Assembly: GCA_026419785.1 (NCBI GenBank)
Contig: JAODTK010005853.1
Span: 10,001 to 74,000, forward strand
Reading direction: 5' to 3'
DNA length: 64,000 nucleotides
DNA from: Sclerodactyla briareus
Lineage: Eukaryota; Echinodermata; Holothuroidea; Dendrochirotida; Sclerodactylidae
The position numbers and the translations under genes were made by a program. How positions within the stretch are numbered: the first letter of the stretch is position 1; the number at the start of each line of letters is the position of its first letter. The notes below the pieces were generated by a model. That model did not search any database. It saw only the letters and a list, made by a program, of their open reading frames with translations, and was not told the origin of the DNA. This document shows, piece by piece, positions 9,790 to 22,900 of the stretch.

Positions 9790-12480
9790 CGACCAAGAAA
9801 CCAGCATAGCCTCAGTGTGTACACGTACGTACGTGAGTTAGCGCTCATCGCCCAGAGAAGTAGCAGAAAAGCCAGTTGTCCTTTCTATCATAATTCTTTC
9901 AACAAAGAATACCTGTTAATGAGAACAAAATTGGATGCAAATTGCACTGGTGGGGATCTCCAACTCATTTCTAGTGAAGTTCTGGCCTACAAACCGATTC
10001 AGAAATATCAATCACCAGACAAGTCCAGAACATACATTGCCCACTCAATTCGGGAACTCGCCAACATTTTTTGCGAACTCGCTCGATCCGACGTTACACA
10101 CAAAGTCTATTAGAGATGCCCATTGATTGAGTGTTTTTGGCGATTCCACTGTACAAATTTCTCATTGACAGTTGTCGTAGAAGGCGCATAATCTGATTGG
10201 TCATTTTTATTCATGTGACTGCTTGTTTTTGGTCAGATTGATTTATGTCGGCAAAATCCAGTCATTTTGTTCGAAATTTTCGACAAGAAATTTGGGGTGA
10301 AAATGCTAATATAAAAGGTTAAGGGGTGTACAAATTATAAAGTATGAATTGGGTTTCGACGAGGCCATGCTAAAACTCGACTGACGTGATCAAGTAACAG
10401 TTCATAAAAAAGTTTTTGGACTGGTATAACATTGCTATCGTGGAATATTCGGTTATAATTAGCAGTCCGGTTCGCCGCTTACGTCACAATTAAGGAGGAT
10501 TCGCGATAGTCACGCTAAGATGGCGCTGTGCACAGTAGCGCTGCGTTATGGCGCATTAGCCAAAGGCGGGAAGTTTGAACTCAGTGTTTTGATCTTGGAG
10601 GGGGTCGTTCGGAGCGCTCAAAATACGGATGGAAGTGGTTTGAAACGATGCAAGAAAAGTTAGGGGAAGACTGTCTCTTGCCTGGAGTTCCTCTGCCATT
10701 TCTAGCCAGCTGAAGGCCCATTGAACAATATTAAAATCTTGCACGTCCGATTTCAACTGAACAAAAACACTCTGGCCAATGGTCCGACAAAACGAGACAG
10801 CCAAAAAATTGTGGGAGCGGTCGAGAAATTTCCTACATGTAATGCGCTATAGAAGGATATGTTACAGTGTTATTTACCGAAAAACAGGCAAGAAAATGTG
10901 GTATTCTAGCAAAGATGAGAAACAATTTTGAAATCTAGGCTTTTACAGGAAAAGACAACACAGTGCGAAACTAGCACCTTTCGAGGGTGTGGGTTCTTTA
11001 CCCCTTCATGGATGCAACAAAATTGTGATATTCCGTCAAAATTTCCATCCGACGAAAGAACCGGGTACGAGGCAAAACAGAATTTATAACCTGGGTTCTC
11101 TTGAGTCTGGATGGGTTTATACCGGTCTGAATTCCAGGCCTTCCCCTGACCCCACTGAGGACATTCGGTGGTCCCATGGAAGGTAGGCTTCAGACCAATA
11201 ACCAAAAGAAGAGAACTTACTGTCCTTGGAGGTCAGTCATTTTGGCACAAGAAATCACATTTTAGAGCATGGATTTGCACCTAAAGCCAAAACGTTTCAA
11301 TGGGACGGGTAAACCCGGAGGACCCTCTTCACAGACGCCCTAATAAATGTTAGCTCCTCGCCTAGTCAAACATGTCTTACGTCACTGCTTGCCGACAGAG
11401 TGAAAAGAAAAAAGACCTCAGTGACAGATTCGAAGTTTTACTTCTGTTGCAACATGAAATCACATGGCACTTACTAATCCGCAGGGCAAAAATTCTTCAA
11501 CCCCCCAAATAAAATCATTTTGAGTCACGCCCAGCCTGGACAGAGAGTAACTAGGCTACATTCGTTGTTCACAATTACTAATTGTAAATCCAAACTGCTT
11601 TTTTGATTTCTGGCTCAAACTTACCAATTCGCGTAGCCCTTTAAAGAGGGCAAAGTTTTTCTGAAAGAAAATTCGAGCAAAAAATGAACAATATATCCTG
11701 GGAAAATGAGACAGAAAAAAGGAAAGTGAAGGAAAGGCCTTAAAATGTCTGCGACTGGCCGGAATTTTCAATCAAGTGCCCGAAAACATGCAATTGTCCT
11801 CGCGCGTCCGCGTGCGGGTCTGTTTCTGTTCGTTCTATTTAGGCAAAACATTGTTCTGCCCTAAATTGGAAAAATTCTTGAAATTGTCTTCAGTCCACTA
11901 AGTCCAGATGCGGACACCAGGTGAAGAGCTGGACCCCACTAGGACCAAAGTCGAACGGATTAGCCATGTTTCTTACTGAGTCCAGAATTTTAAATCGAAT
12001 AGCAAAAGTGCATAAATTTCCAAGGTTTCGAACGCAAATGGCGTTTTTCTACCAGCCGTCGTGGCAATATGGATGTGTAGGAATGTGTCGAAGCAATTTT
12101 GTTCACTCAATAAATTTCTCCCCGGCCCTTCCCCCTAATTGTTTGAGATGAAAATAGGGCAAAAATTCATGGAAATTTGGGGGGAAAAAAAGCGAAGGGA
12201 AAAATGCCCTGAATTTTCAACAACACTGAAAATTCGCGCGCGCTGGTACTTCCGAATGACGGACTGAAAATCAGGCAAAAAATTTTGACCCCAAATTGGA
12301 TGGTTCCGTACGCCTATGGCTTTTCCCTCCGATTCCACAGGGACTGTGCGGTAGACCCCAGGATCCCATGCAAACAAAGTCAGAGTAAAAAAGGTAATAA
12401 AAGATACCATATGTGTATGCCATAAATCATCTTGGAATGCCAACAATGACAACTTTTGTAGTTGGCTTTTACTCAAAGCA
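9790..12480. other. No recognised gene
   Basis: About 2.7 kb of moderately AT-rich sequence. Frames on both strands (10556-10804, 10906-11205, 11556-11771, 12135-12485) show no domain, overlap frames on the other strand, and lack supporting splice signals. A TACGTCA motif is at about 10479-10485 and a GATGGCGCTGTGCAC stretch at about 10518; neither is interpretable alone. Confidence 0.35.
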
Positions 12481-12499
12481 CACATGTAGATGGGGGTAT

Positions 12500-12640
12500 C
12501 GAGGCTGGCAAATGCCTTTCCGGCGATCTAGAGGTATATGAAAAGCTAACATTCTGTGCGCGCTTCGCGCCAACCGATGGTGGCGCTCCCCTTAGATGCT
12601 CAATGGCATTACGATGGTTCCCCTCCCCCCACTTTTCAAA
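12500..12640 (-). repeat. Family A repeat, minus-strand copy
   Basis: Plus-strand order is CCTTTCCGGCGATCT, then GCGCGCTTCGCGCCAACC, ATGGTGGCGCTCC, CTTAGATGCT and a C-rich run. This is the reverse complement of the family A order (G-run, CTAAG, GGAGCGCCA, GGTTGGCGCG, CGCCGGAAAGG). Confidence 0.6.
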
Positions 12641-13160
12641 ACAGATCGACCCCATGCAGACAAGGGTGACAGATATACGAAGTCCCTAAACTGAACCACT
12701 GGAGGAAAATAGCCAGCTGTGACTCTTTCTAAAGTTATCAATTGGCATCGGTGGCAGTTCCAAATAAATTGAGACATGGTAGGCGTGGTCGCTACATTTA
12801 AATCCCCCATAAATATCGAGCCTTCCAGTACAGTTTCTTCTCGAAACTATTAGTAAGGAATAATAAAATTAAATACCTGTTAAGGAAAGCCCCAGTCCTG
12901 AAGTTGTTCAAGTCCTTGTGCCTACCCCACACAACAGTACTGGTGCTGCATGATGATTCTAAAAACACCGACATCCTCGTTGTGATACCCGAAAGGGGTT
13001 TGGTTTTTAACGAGTCGAAGCAGAAGCAGAAGAAGCAGGAAAGAAAAGGAAATCCTTGAGCGTTTTGAGTAATGCAAGATTTGGCGTCAAAACTAGCAGA
13101 CCTCTAACATATTTTTTCTCCATAACAAAGCTCACATTCAGCAATGAATGAGACTTTTGG
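12641..13160. other. No recognised feature
   Basis: Unique-looking sequence with a purine-rich (AGAAGC)n patch at about 13018-13040. No frame with recognisable content. Confidence 0.35.
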
Positions 13161-13164
13161 TGTC

Positions 13165-13620
13165 TATTGGTATGTGTTGGAGGTCAAACAAGCACTGAAA
13201 TGAATGTACTGGGGGTCTATGAATCACGTGACATTAATCCAAGATGGCGTCCAAAATGGCCCCCCTAACGCATGTTTACCAGACCCCCCCCAAAAAAGCT
13301 TCCATTTAGCCCCGAATAATACTTGTGGTGGTATGTTGTTCTGGAGGGTCAACAAATCCATTCAAGTTAAATGTGTGGAGGTCAGTGATCACCGTGACAG
13401 TAAATCCAAGATGGCGTCCAAAATGGCCGCAATAAACAGGTTTCTCCCCCCCCCCCCCCCCCCCAACAACGTTTATATTCAGCCATAGAGTCCATATGAT
13501 ATAATTATGTCTATCGACATGTTCGAGATCACCTAATTAATAAAGCCACACAACTGTTTTGGGAAATCACGTGACAATAATTTAAAGATGTCTCCTCAAA
13601 ATATGTCCTTTTGACGCCAT
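13165..13620 (+). repeat. Three-copy tandem repeat, about 170-bp unit
   Basis: CCAAGATGGCGTCCAAAATG occurs at 13239 and 13406 (167-bp spacing), each preceded by GGAGG-TCA and ATCAC-GTGAC and followed by a long C-run. A decayed third unit follows at about 13565-13610 (AATCACGTGACAATAAT then AAAGATG). The AAGATGGCG core resembles a YY1-type site (AAGATGGC), but in a repeat this is not evidence of regulation. Confidence 0.65.
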
Positions 13621-14275
13621 GCAGTCGATTCATATTATGGCAAGTATTGGAAAACCCCATAATAATTACCTGGATGGTCGCCAGAATACTTTCCGACTTT
13701 ATGTGATTGCGATATCAATAGCAAGGGTAGGGGTAAGGGTTAGTAGAAATAAAGCATGCTTGGGCATGACCCCTTCTTTTACAGTGTAGATTGCTTGACC
13801 CAGAACATACAATAGACACATTATTATCCATTTACATGAAAATATTTGTTAAAAAAGCTTTATCATGTGGACTATTTTGAACACCAGTCTGGATTTAATA
13901 ATGCCATGTGTCACTAAGAATCATCGTATTAGTTTGAGTGGTATTTAGCCCGAAACATAGCATAGACACATTAACCATCCTCATTTTTGGTGAATGAAAC
14001 CTACGGTTATGCCAAAAATTATGTGGGACATAATATTATTATTTATGGGCTCCTATGGCTGAAGGTGACATTTCAGGTTAACATAAGTGTCTCGAACTAT
14101 CTGTGCAGGAGACGCTTTAAAAAACCATTGGAGATTTGCCCAAGCAAATTGTTGGTAAATTCGACCATGGTTTATAACCAAGAGTAATAGCCCCCTCTAT
14201 TTTAAGGCACGGCTCCCCCTCATATAAGTGATGTCCTTGCCGACGTAAAAGGGATCTAATGCGACTCACGCACCT
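13621..14275. other. No recognised feature
   Basis: AT-rich sequence with a partial internal duplication (ACATA-ATAGACACATTA at about 13806 and 13957). No convincing frames. Confidence 0.35.
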
Positions 14276-14277
14276 GC

Positions 14278-14349
14278 GTATGTGTGTGTGCGTGTGTGTG
14301 GTGTGTCTGTGTGTGTGCGCCCGTGTGTGTGTTTGTGTCTGTGTGTGTG
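14278..14349 (+). repeat. Interrupted (TG)n microsatellite
   Basis: About 70 bases of TG dinucleotides interrupted by CG, TC and GCCC. It is followed directly by TTGTCAGCACGAT-type minisatellite units. Confidence 0.9.
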
Positions 14350-14354
14350 ACACC

Positions 14355-15090
14355 CTTGTCAGCACGATCCTCTAAGAACGCAAGCCATGTACAATTTCAA
14401 ATTAGGCATGTGGGTTGGACATATAGAGAGCTGACCCCTTTGTTTTTGGTGCCATTCAATGTCATTCAAGGTCACGAGAGAGCAAACTCCAGACGCTTGT
14501 CAGCACGATATCTACTAACGAACGCAGCATTATCAAAATTAAAATTATGTAGTGGGTGGGGCACGTATGGTGAGATGACCCTAAATTGTTATCTGGTGTT
14601 GTCGGTCATTTAAGGTCACCATAGGACAATCCTTGTATATCTTGACACCGAACATTTATAGGGATGTCGTAATGGAAAGTTGTGTTCGGCTGGTTTGCGA
14701 ACTACATCAGGTCCCCCTTTGACTTCCTTTGACCTGTTTGACCTCGTTTGACCTTTTGACATTTTAACATGGAGTGCTAATTTTTTGTGATGACCAGATT
14801 GGTCTCGTATAGACAAACCATAAAGTGAATTAGAATAATGTAATACAGCACTCCTATCACAAGCTATCTCAAGGAACCCACATGTGTGAAGGTCAAGACA
14901 GCCTAAAACCCTGGAATGTTGTTAAATTTGACGATTCGACAACGAGCATGTTAGAAACGATTTTGTAATGGAAGTTTTGTCCGTCTAGGCGAATGCATGT
15001 AGTTTTCTCCAGTCGCCATGCATGGGTTTCCTACTGTCCGTTTGACTTATGAATATTTTGTTGTGCCACCTGTCACTCACAAATTTTACG
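14355..15090 (+). repeat. TTGTCAGCACGAT / AGGTCA minisatellite
   Basis: Diverged units of about 140-170 bp. TTGTCAGCACGAT is at 14356 and 14498, AAGGTCAC at 14469 and 14613, and GATGTCGTAATGGAAAGTT at 14663 with a later degenerate version (TTTTGTAATGGAAGTTTTGTC) at 14961. A run of TTTGACCT half-sites lies at 14715-14760. The same order recurs at 45838-46090, where TTGTCAGCACGA and GATGTTGTAATGGAAAGTT are 105 bases apart. Confidence 0.65.
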
Positions 15091-15099
15091 AAAATATTT

Positions 15100-16640
15100 G
15101 ACTAATTGTGCCCAGGCCTCCGACATATATCCCTCAAGCATGGGTATGTGATACCCAGTTTGAGAAATCCTGCACCTTCAGATGCCCTAAGTAATAGTGT
15201 GGTAATTTTAACTGTAAATACACCTGTATGCCTCCCAAATGTCCACTTTTCATCATACCCACAATTTCCTCCCTGGACAGACTGTTATTGTCTTGTGGCA
15301 CGCAGTATAGGCATGAAGTCCTAATCACCCAGGCTGTCCTATAGTCAACAGTGGGTCTTGTGTTATTACTGTCGCAGTCTCAGGACACACCTATAAAACT
15401 TCATGTTTTATGTTTATTAAGCTATCAGTGTAGCCATACATACTCTAACTCCCAGTGGCCTATGACAAACTTTAATGAATATTTATCGGTATTCCTCCAC
15501 AAAGTAATGCCAATTTAAGTTAATTTGGAAAGTATATGGCAGAGTGTGAGGGTGGAGTGGCCGCCCCCTCCCCCCTGACAGGTTTCACGGGAAGAAAAGC
15601 CTGAAATACAGGAGTTAGGTGGCAGCAGAACTTCCTTTTTTGATACACTGTTTCCAACAATGTGCGGTACATGTAATACCCCCTCACTGCGGTTAGCCCT
15701 ACCCAGCACACTGGAACAGTATATCCCTACTATACCACTAACCCCCACCCCCTCTATCACGAAAGGTCCCGCACAAAAGGCACAATTGATTTTGAGGCTG
15801 AGTTGGGCTTACAACAGTAGTAGTAATGCCTTTCTAAAGGCTCGGGGAATTTACATTTAGCATGTCTCCAGACTCTATTTCGGTTAAAATAATATTATTA
15901 TTCCACTTAATTAACAGGGAACCATATTTTTAACTCGGGAAACAATGGCAGAATGGACCCGATTTACATCCCTGCTCGATAGAATCCGGTTGTCATCGTG
16001 GAACCTCCAATCCGACCGATACCTGGCGCCGACTCCTCTGTTGTTGCCTGTTCACGTTCACCCCCCTCCCCCTCCCTCCGTTGTTGTGTGGTCGGTCAGA
16101 GGCTTATCTTAGGTTAACAGAGTGCGATCGATGTCTGAAATGCCCGTCAACCAATACCTACCCAGCCAGCAGGAGTCTTATCATTTTACCCTATGTGTAC
16201 TGTCGCGAATCAATTGTCTGTTTTTCTTTTGAAATGGACCGTGTTCTATCTATTACTTTGCATGTACTAACTGCTTACAGCCCATTAATTTGAATAATTC
16301 ACGCGAAAATTTAGGTTTGTCCTATGTGAACAAAACTTGCCGCATGGGACTTCATTTGTTCCTGACAAAAGTCAGGTTCGTTTAGAAGTCACCGGAGGTC
16401 AAATTTGCATGCTTTTTTTTTTGATTTTCTAAACTTTCAGAATTGAATAATACTTGGTGAATGGGGAGGTCAGTTGTTCTCCACAAAAGTAGTAGAGGGA
16501 GAGGAGGGCAAAAGAAGGATAATATTTGGGGGAAAATTCCAAGTGGCGACTTTTTTAGAAAGGAATTTCAAGTAAGCAATATCTAATAGGAGTAATACAG
16601 TTTTCCGGTTTGGCCTCAGTAGCCACAAGCCTGTCAGCTA
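15100..16640. other. No recognised gene
   Basis: About 1.5 kb without a recognisable frame. The open stretches at 15106-15328 exist on both strands, which argues against either. C-rich patches are at 15560-15575 and 16060-16080. Confidence 0.35.
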
Positions 16641-16654
16641 TGGCAACGAATCGC

Positions 16655-16760
16655 GACACAGTTTTTTTTTTTTTTCTGCATTTTGGCCTCCTCAAAATTT
16701 TGTTTAAGCATCCTATCAGAAAGATGTGTTAGACCTACGTGTTATGGCCGTACTGTAACT
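16655..16760 (+). repeat. Dispersed repeat copy, partner at 26.2 kb
   Basis: A T-run, then GCATTTTGGCCTCCTCAA, CTATCAGAAAGATGTGTTAG and TGTTATGGCCGTACTGTA match 26208-26298 in the same order (TTTTTTGCATCTCGGCCTTC, AATAAGAAATATGAGTTAGA, GTGTTATGGCCGTAACTGTA). Confidence 0.6.
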
Positions 16761-17595
16761 TCGTTGCTACCCCCATTTCATTTTATTTTAGGATAGGCAT
16801 GCCTGGATCATGTGGGGGAGGGGCGGGGTGATCACATAGGCCAGTCCCCAAATCAAATATTGGGGGATGTATCCCCCCTCTCCCTGCTTTACGTCTAATG
16901 GAGGTAAGTTCATTTTAGTCTTTCTGCCATTCTTCTGCCACTTGCCTCTCAGATTTAATATTCAGATTTTAGGTGAACTTGAAAGTCCCCTTTTGTTACC
17001 AAATTGTTCAAATTCATAGGGACTGTTCATCTACCCATATATCCGGTACCAAACCTAGGTGCAAACCAATAACCATCAGTACCACGACTCGTCTGTAATC
17101 TTGCTAGCAAGCCTAAACAATAAATTACACAAAATACACCAATTGCCCTACCTAAATTCGTGAATTTTGTGCCAAAAATCTCATCAGATTGTGTTCACGT
17201 CAAACAGATACTATCAATTTTTTATTCAATTTCATCAAAATCTCTGTTCAGTACCGTAAAATGGGGTAACTTTGGCTGTTTTTAGGGTTTTTGCCACATA
17301 TTGAAACCTTTTTGAAACTCGCGCTCCGGAAGTGCACTTCGACCTGAAATTCACATAAAAGAGGCTAAATAACCCTCTTTTTTACCTTTCTCAAATGGTT
17401 TCGGAGACAGAATGCTACAAACTAGGTTCACACGGCATTGGAAAGATAAGTTGTGTTCCTTCCTGGTTTTTCTAACAATAAATATTTCTGTTTACTTCAA
17501 GTGTCCTACCTCCTCCGCGGCCGTCATTTTTTAACTTCTAAAAAGGCATTTTGGCTAAATTACTGTGTAACATCGACATGAGCGTCAATTCATTT
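16761..17595. other. No recognised gene; possible element end at 17.26 kb
   Basis: Contains GTAAAATGGGGTAACTTTGG at about 17256, which looks like the terminus of a transposable element, but I found no matching inverted end nearby. No coding frame. Confidence 0.35.
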
Positions 17596-17599
17596 CGAA

Positions 17600-18170
17600 A
17601 CGTGGGGTGGGGGGGGGGGGACGGGGGGGACTATTCATGATTCACTATCTAAGCGGAGCGCGACCTTTGGTTGGCGCGTAGCGTACCAAACATGTTGGCT
17701 TGTTATACCTCCCAGATCGCCGGAAATGGCACTTGCCGTTCCTAATTGCAAGCATTTAGGTGTTTCACTTTAGTGAAAGGAAAATGTTGAAGAATTGCCA
17801 CGCATCTACGACCTCTTTATATGCTTGTGAAGGAAAATGTCAGCAAGTGACTACAAACCAAATAATACCAAGAACCCACTGCAGGTGTACAATTTAGGGA
17901 CGAGGCTGACTGCGATACACTATCTAAGCGGAGCGCGACCTTTGGTTGGCGCGTAGCGTACCAAACATGTTGGCTTGTTATACCGCCCAGATCGCCGGAA
18001 GTGGCACTTGCCGTGCCTAATTGCAAGCATTAATTGTGCAATTTTAGTGAATGGAAAATGTTGAAGAATTGCCACGCATCTACGACCTCTTTATATGCTT
18101 GTGAAGGAAAATGTCAGCAAGTGACTACAAACCAAATAATACCAAGAACCCACTGCAGGTTAACAATTTG
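17600..18170 (+). repeat. Family A repeat in a 275-bp tandem duplication
   Basis: Copy 1 (17643-17917) and copy 2 (17918 to about 18165) are near-identical. Both run CACTATCTAAGCGGAGCGCG, GGTTGGCGCGTAGCGTACC, CAGATCGCCGGAA, GGCACTTGCCGT, AATGTTGAAGAATTGCCACG and ACCCACTGCAGGT. Copy 1 has a short insertion near 17758. A G-run with 'GGTGGGGG' (17605-17630) precedes copy 1, as in other family A copies. The high identity suggests a recent tandem duplication or an assembly duplication. Confidence 0.85.
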
Positions 18171-18259
18171 GGTACCTTGGAACAGATCATTGAGGGAATT
18201 TTGAATGAAATGAGTCCTCCAGATTGCAGGATACGGTACTTTTGGTACACGAAAGTTGA

Positions 18260-18320
18260 ATCCAGCGGCGTAGCTAGGATTCTTTTTCAGTGGCGGAGCG
18301 GAGGGGGGGGGGGGGCTGGA
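18260..18320 (+). repeat. Family A 5' end only
   Basis: AGCGGCGTAGCTAGGATTCT, then CAGTGGCGGAGCGGA and a 14-G run. This matches the leading part of the copies at 4.89, 24.38 and 31.27 kb. The ATCTAAGCGG core is absent, so the element is truncated here. Confidence 0.5.
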
Positions 18321-18329
18321 CTAGTTATA

Positions 18330-19220
18330 GGTCTTCTTTATCTATTTTACTGCGCTGAAGCAGTAGCGCGGCCATATTATTTAGTATAGGCTCAGTGTAT
18401 TGAATGGTGGGCTTGTCATACTACCGGTATTCAATTAAAATTACCCGAATCTCAAAAAAAAGTTGCTAAAATTCACTGATTGAGTTCATGTTGGCCATGT
18501 AGGGTGAACATTTCAGTTTCGCTTCAATCTGCTCGTATTTCTTCATTTCCCTTCCCTCCCCGCCCGAATTATGTTCACTTGCACCACTCGAGTTATCGAG
18601 TCGAATCTCACTTGATTCGACCTTTGCACTGACCCGGAGTCCTGTGATGATGCGTTAACCCTGACGTGGTTTCCTATGCCACCTGACTGTACTGTCTGAC
18701 TATATTGGGCAGGAACGTTGACCCGATCTCAGGAAAAATTTACCCTTCTTGAATAAGATACTCCAATGTTGTGTTAAAAAGTTTACAGAATAGCGAGCTA
18801 GTATATACGGAGTACCAGTTAGGGCGAAAATGTAAAGTCTGTGTTATGCCACAACTAGACAGAAACTCGTTGGTGTCAAGCACATCGTCACACGATTTTT
18901 AAAGTCTTCATATACAATTATGGGCGTTCGCGCCGTCAACAGAAAATGGACTTCATATAGAGCAAATTAGCGTGTTAATGTACTTCCAACTATATGAACG
19001 CTTTCCGCCGATAAGGCAGGCGGATTTGATGAAGGTTCAGAAGGAATTTGTTTGAGAGGGGGGTAGTAGAAACCCAGTGGCATAGGAACGTAATTTTGGG
19101 TTTGGATGGGGGGGGGGGGGGAGGGTCCCTCCCCTTTCAAAAATTTCCGGTGGCCATAAGATGCAATTTGGTTGGCAATACAGCACTCCAAAATACTCAC
19201 TTCATTCCATAATATTTTCG
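18330..19220. other. No recognised gene
   Basis: Non-coding-looking sequence with a G-run at about 19108-19120 that extends a spurious minus-strand proline-rich frame (18967-19230). No other structure was seen. Confidence 0.35.
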
Positions 19221-19224
19221 TCAT

Positions 19225-19985
19225 TTCCACATGTTCTTATAGATGCGACTTGCTGCTCTGAATCTTGTGCTTTCTCTGGCAAATCAATCGAGGGCAGTAA
19301 GATTTAGTAAGTCTAATCTCACTTTTCAGAGAACCGCCGAATCCCCCCTCCTCCCACTTTAGAAATGTTTGCATTTCCTGTGGACTTAGATCAATCTGAT
19401 GCATTAATGCACTCCTAACACCACTCTCTTGTGTCCAAAATTATTTTGTATTTTCCGTCCCTAGGATGCGACTCAGGATGATCTTTGATTTTTTTTCTGC
19501 CAAATTGTCTGACTTCCATGCGCGGTAAGTAGGCTCTTCATCGGGAGTTGGTGTGATTATTTTTACATAACAGCGGACCTCCACAATATGGGCATACGTG
19601 ACCATTCCATTTATGGACCGAAAAAAATGCCCGGAAATTGTGCTTTTTTTCGGGCAATTTATTAAATTTGGTCAGTCAGCAGAGGATTCGAAGTTTCAGC
19701 TAAGTATGTTTTTTTTTTTTTACTTTTGCCGTTTCGCTGCCAAACTGTTCACGAAGTTTTGTCATTTTTGCCCCACATTTCTCATCTCAGAAAAATGTGT
19801 AGGGCAGTCTGCCTCCCCCCCCCCCCCCCCCCTCGTCGTGAAAATATTTTGCATTTTCACATATCTTTTAGATGCAATTTGTTGCTCTGAAACTTGTGAT
19901 GTTTTCCTGCAAAAAGGTGCTGCGCACATGGCAGTGAGTGCCCCAGCGTTGTAGCTGGTCTGAAATCTCACTTTTTTCAGGGACC
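19225..19985 (+). repeat. Two-copy repeat, spacing about 630 bp
   Basis: ACATG-TCTTATAGATGCGACTT, GCTGCTCTGAATCTTGTG, TTCTCTGGCAAA and CTAATCTCACTTTTCAGAGA (19228-19330) recur as ACATATCTTTTAGATGCAA, TTGCTCTGAAACTTGTGA and AAATCTCACTTTTTTCAGGGA at 19858-19983. A long C-run (about 19816-19832) precedes the second copy. Confidence 0.55.
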
Positions 19986-19989
19986 GTCA

Positions 19990-22900
19990 AGAGCCTCCAG
20001 TCAGTCCGTACAAGATGACCCAGGTCATAATTTTTTTTTGCCACTTTCCCGTTTCTTCTTCCGACTTAAAATCGTTCAAAAATCTTTGAAGCGTTTTCCG
20101 ATTGAGTGCACAGATGACGGGAACCTGTACGTAAAATACACCTAAGGATATTGCGTGCGAAGCGCGCCAAAACTTTTGCACAATTTTGTTACATTAAATT
20201 TAAAAAAATTACCCTCGTCTCATCTTTTCTGAATTTCGCATTGTCGTTTTGAATTTTGATCAATTCCTGTCTAGAAATTCCCGTCCCCCATTGTTTATAT
20301 ATCCATTTCCGGCTGTCTCAGTTGGACCTGATAAATTTTCTTTTGTCCGAATTGAGTGCTAAATTGTGAGGCGAGAGCTGCCTCCTCGTAATGTCCACAC
20401 CACACCTTCATTACTAACAGGACGCGATTTGTATCTTTAGTCACCCCAATTGCAGAATTATAAAATTGCACGAGTCTATTGTAAAAAAAATGCTTGAGGG
20501 TCAATTCATATTTTTTTTACACAAGTTATTTCCCCGCATTGTTGTACGTGAACTATTTCCGACCCTATTGCTAATCAAACCAATATGCACACTCGAATTG
20601 CGTCCTAGAATAACCCGACAGCAATCACGTGCGGTTGTGTAAATATGTGTGTTAATATTGACGAAAAAATATTATTATTGCAAAATTTGGGCAATTTAAA
20701 AAAAGAAGAGGTTTTAACACGCTCGAGGTTGAAATGGTACCCCCCGTCCCACATTATCACTGGGGGGATCCCCCCCCCCGATTCCTACGTCCTACTCCCG
20801 TTGGTCGAACCGCGCCTGTTGAATTGGTTTCAGGGCAAAGAACACGACTGTTACGTCTTTGGTGGAATTGGTTAGTTTACACACGTCAAGCAATAAACGA
20901 TTCATGTAGATACACTAATCTGTAGGCTCTAGCATTGCCCCGGAACGCTAGATGACTCCCTAATTGAATTCCGGTCGCATTGCAATTTGTTATGTTGGTA
21001 ATAACTCTGTCTCTTCAATTCGAAGATGTCGGTAAATGTAATTTTCAGGCCCCTAATCATGTTTTGGGAAACGTGAGGCGAAATTTGTGTAGGTGGAGAG
21101 GCAGGGATTAGTCGAGAACCGGTCTCGGTCGTTGAATAATTTCGAATAATTGGTTTTTTGGGCTCGACTTTCGGGGCAGAGAGCGCCAGACCTACAGTGT
21201 ATATAGATCTCAAAATGTAGGCTGGTCTCGTGCTATCCGGTCTCGACTACATCCCTGGGGTAGGCTAATAACTGAAGGTAATCGTCTCGAATAAATTGCC
21301 ATCAATTAAAATCTATGTTGCTTTGATCGAGTCCATTATTGATTTTATTTTTTGAACTTTTTGAAGAATAAAGTATTCTTCAGGAACCGATGACAAAACT
21401 CATGCTCCATACTTGGCATTGCAAACGAAGAAAAAACAACAACCGCCGCGCGCTAAGCGCGCCGCAAAAAAAAGGCGACCATAGCCGAAATCTAAGCGGG
21501 CCACGATCAGTGGATTGGAAGTGACTTCTCCTGGGCTCAGCATTTCATTGAAGGAAGTCAATTAAGCGTGGAAGTCTAAGTCAAATAGAACGGCTAATTG
21601 TGGGGTCTATGCAACTTCAGCTACTGTAAAATGTAGGGAACGTGAGTCAGGGCCTTGTTGAAATTGTTGATTCTGCGAGGGCCTATGCCTATTTCTAAAT
21701 ATCGAAAATGGATGAAAGTATTTGATTTAGAGTTGACAAAGTGAATAGGCCATCGGGTCAGAACATTTCCGTAAAAATAACAAATAAATAAAATTCGAAA
21801 CAAATTGCAACCACCCTGGAAAATGCGCGCGGAGCGTGCGAAAATTTTCGCACTCTAAACGCGGGCATTCGATGAAACATTGAGCGTTTTAGGGACCTTA
21901 ATTGGTCCGTCATCTTGCTAATGCCTAAATGCTTCAATTCCCGCGCCTAAATGGAGAGATCAAAAAACCAGAGGCAATGTCATGCGACCTCATGTCCCTC
22001 ATCATACGCCAAAACGTGGCGGGGGGGGGGGGCATGATATTGTGTCCCCCACCATCGAAATGGTGGGTGGAAGTGTCCCCTCGTCCCACCAGGATTCATG
22101 ATTGGACGCCATGAACATTCAACGAATTCACTGTTTATTCTATTCATTCCTTCCTAACTCGAGAAACCCTACATCCGATCACTTTGGTTCACACGGCAGT
22201 TGAAACGATAAACATCTCAGCTTGTTGTCGTAAAAAATCGTTACCAGTTACGCAGGCATTCACCTCCGTCTTCAGGTTGGGGCGAGAAGAAAAATATATT
22301 ATTACTTGTGTGAGCCCCCTATATGGCTCTATCAGTGTACAACACTGTAGGTATGGGGACCTCCCATAATTAACTTCAGAACAATAATTTCACCCTGTCC
22401 GTCCTACATAGTGTTGACACATTTTGAACCAGAAATCAGAAAACTATTAACATATCTGAAAGAGGAAAACTGTTCCCAATCAGTTAAGTACTTTTTTGAG
22501 GTATGATGAACTAGTGAGAAATCATGCAGTTTACCAATTTGAGTCAGATGAAATTTTCTGTGTCGTGGAGAACTGGGGTTCGGGCTGGGGGAGTCCGTGA
22601 TCAGTAAAGGACAAAAAGCGTTTCAGATGTTTTTGGGAGGTGCAATGAATAACCAGGTATTTCTTTAAGTTAAAAGTTACAATGGCAGTCTTAGGTATTT
22701 TGAGCAATCAAATTTGATATAAAATTTGTGGTCTATGCTATAAAAAACTTAAGGCGTATGTTTGACCAAAAAATACATCTTCAATTGTGCGGGCAACTTT
22801 GGCAGGTATAAACAAAACGAACAGTTGTAAAAAAAATGAGAGACTCTTTTGGGCAAACTGGTTATCGGTAAGGGTGTCACACCTTCGCCGCCCCATCTAA

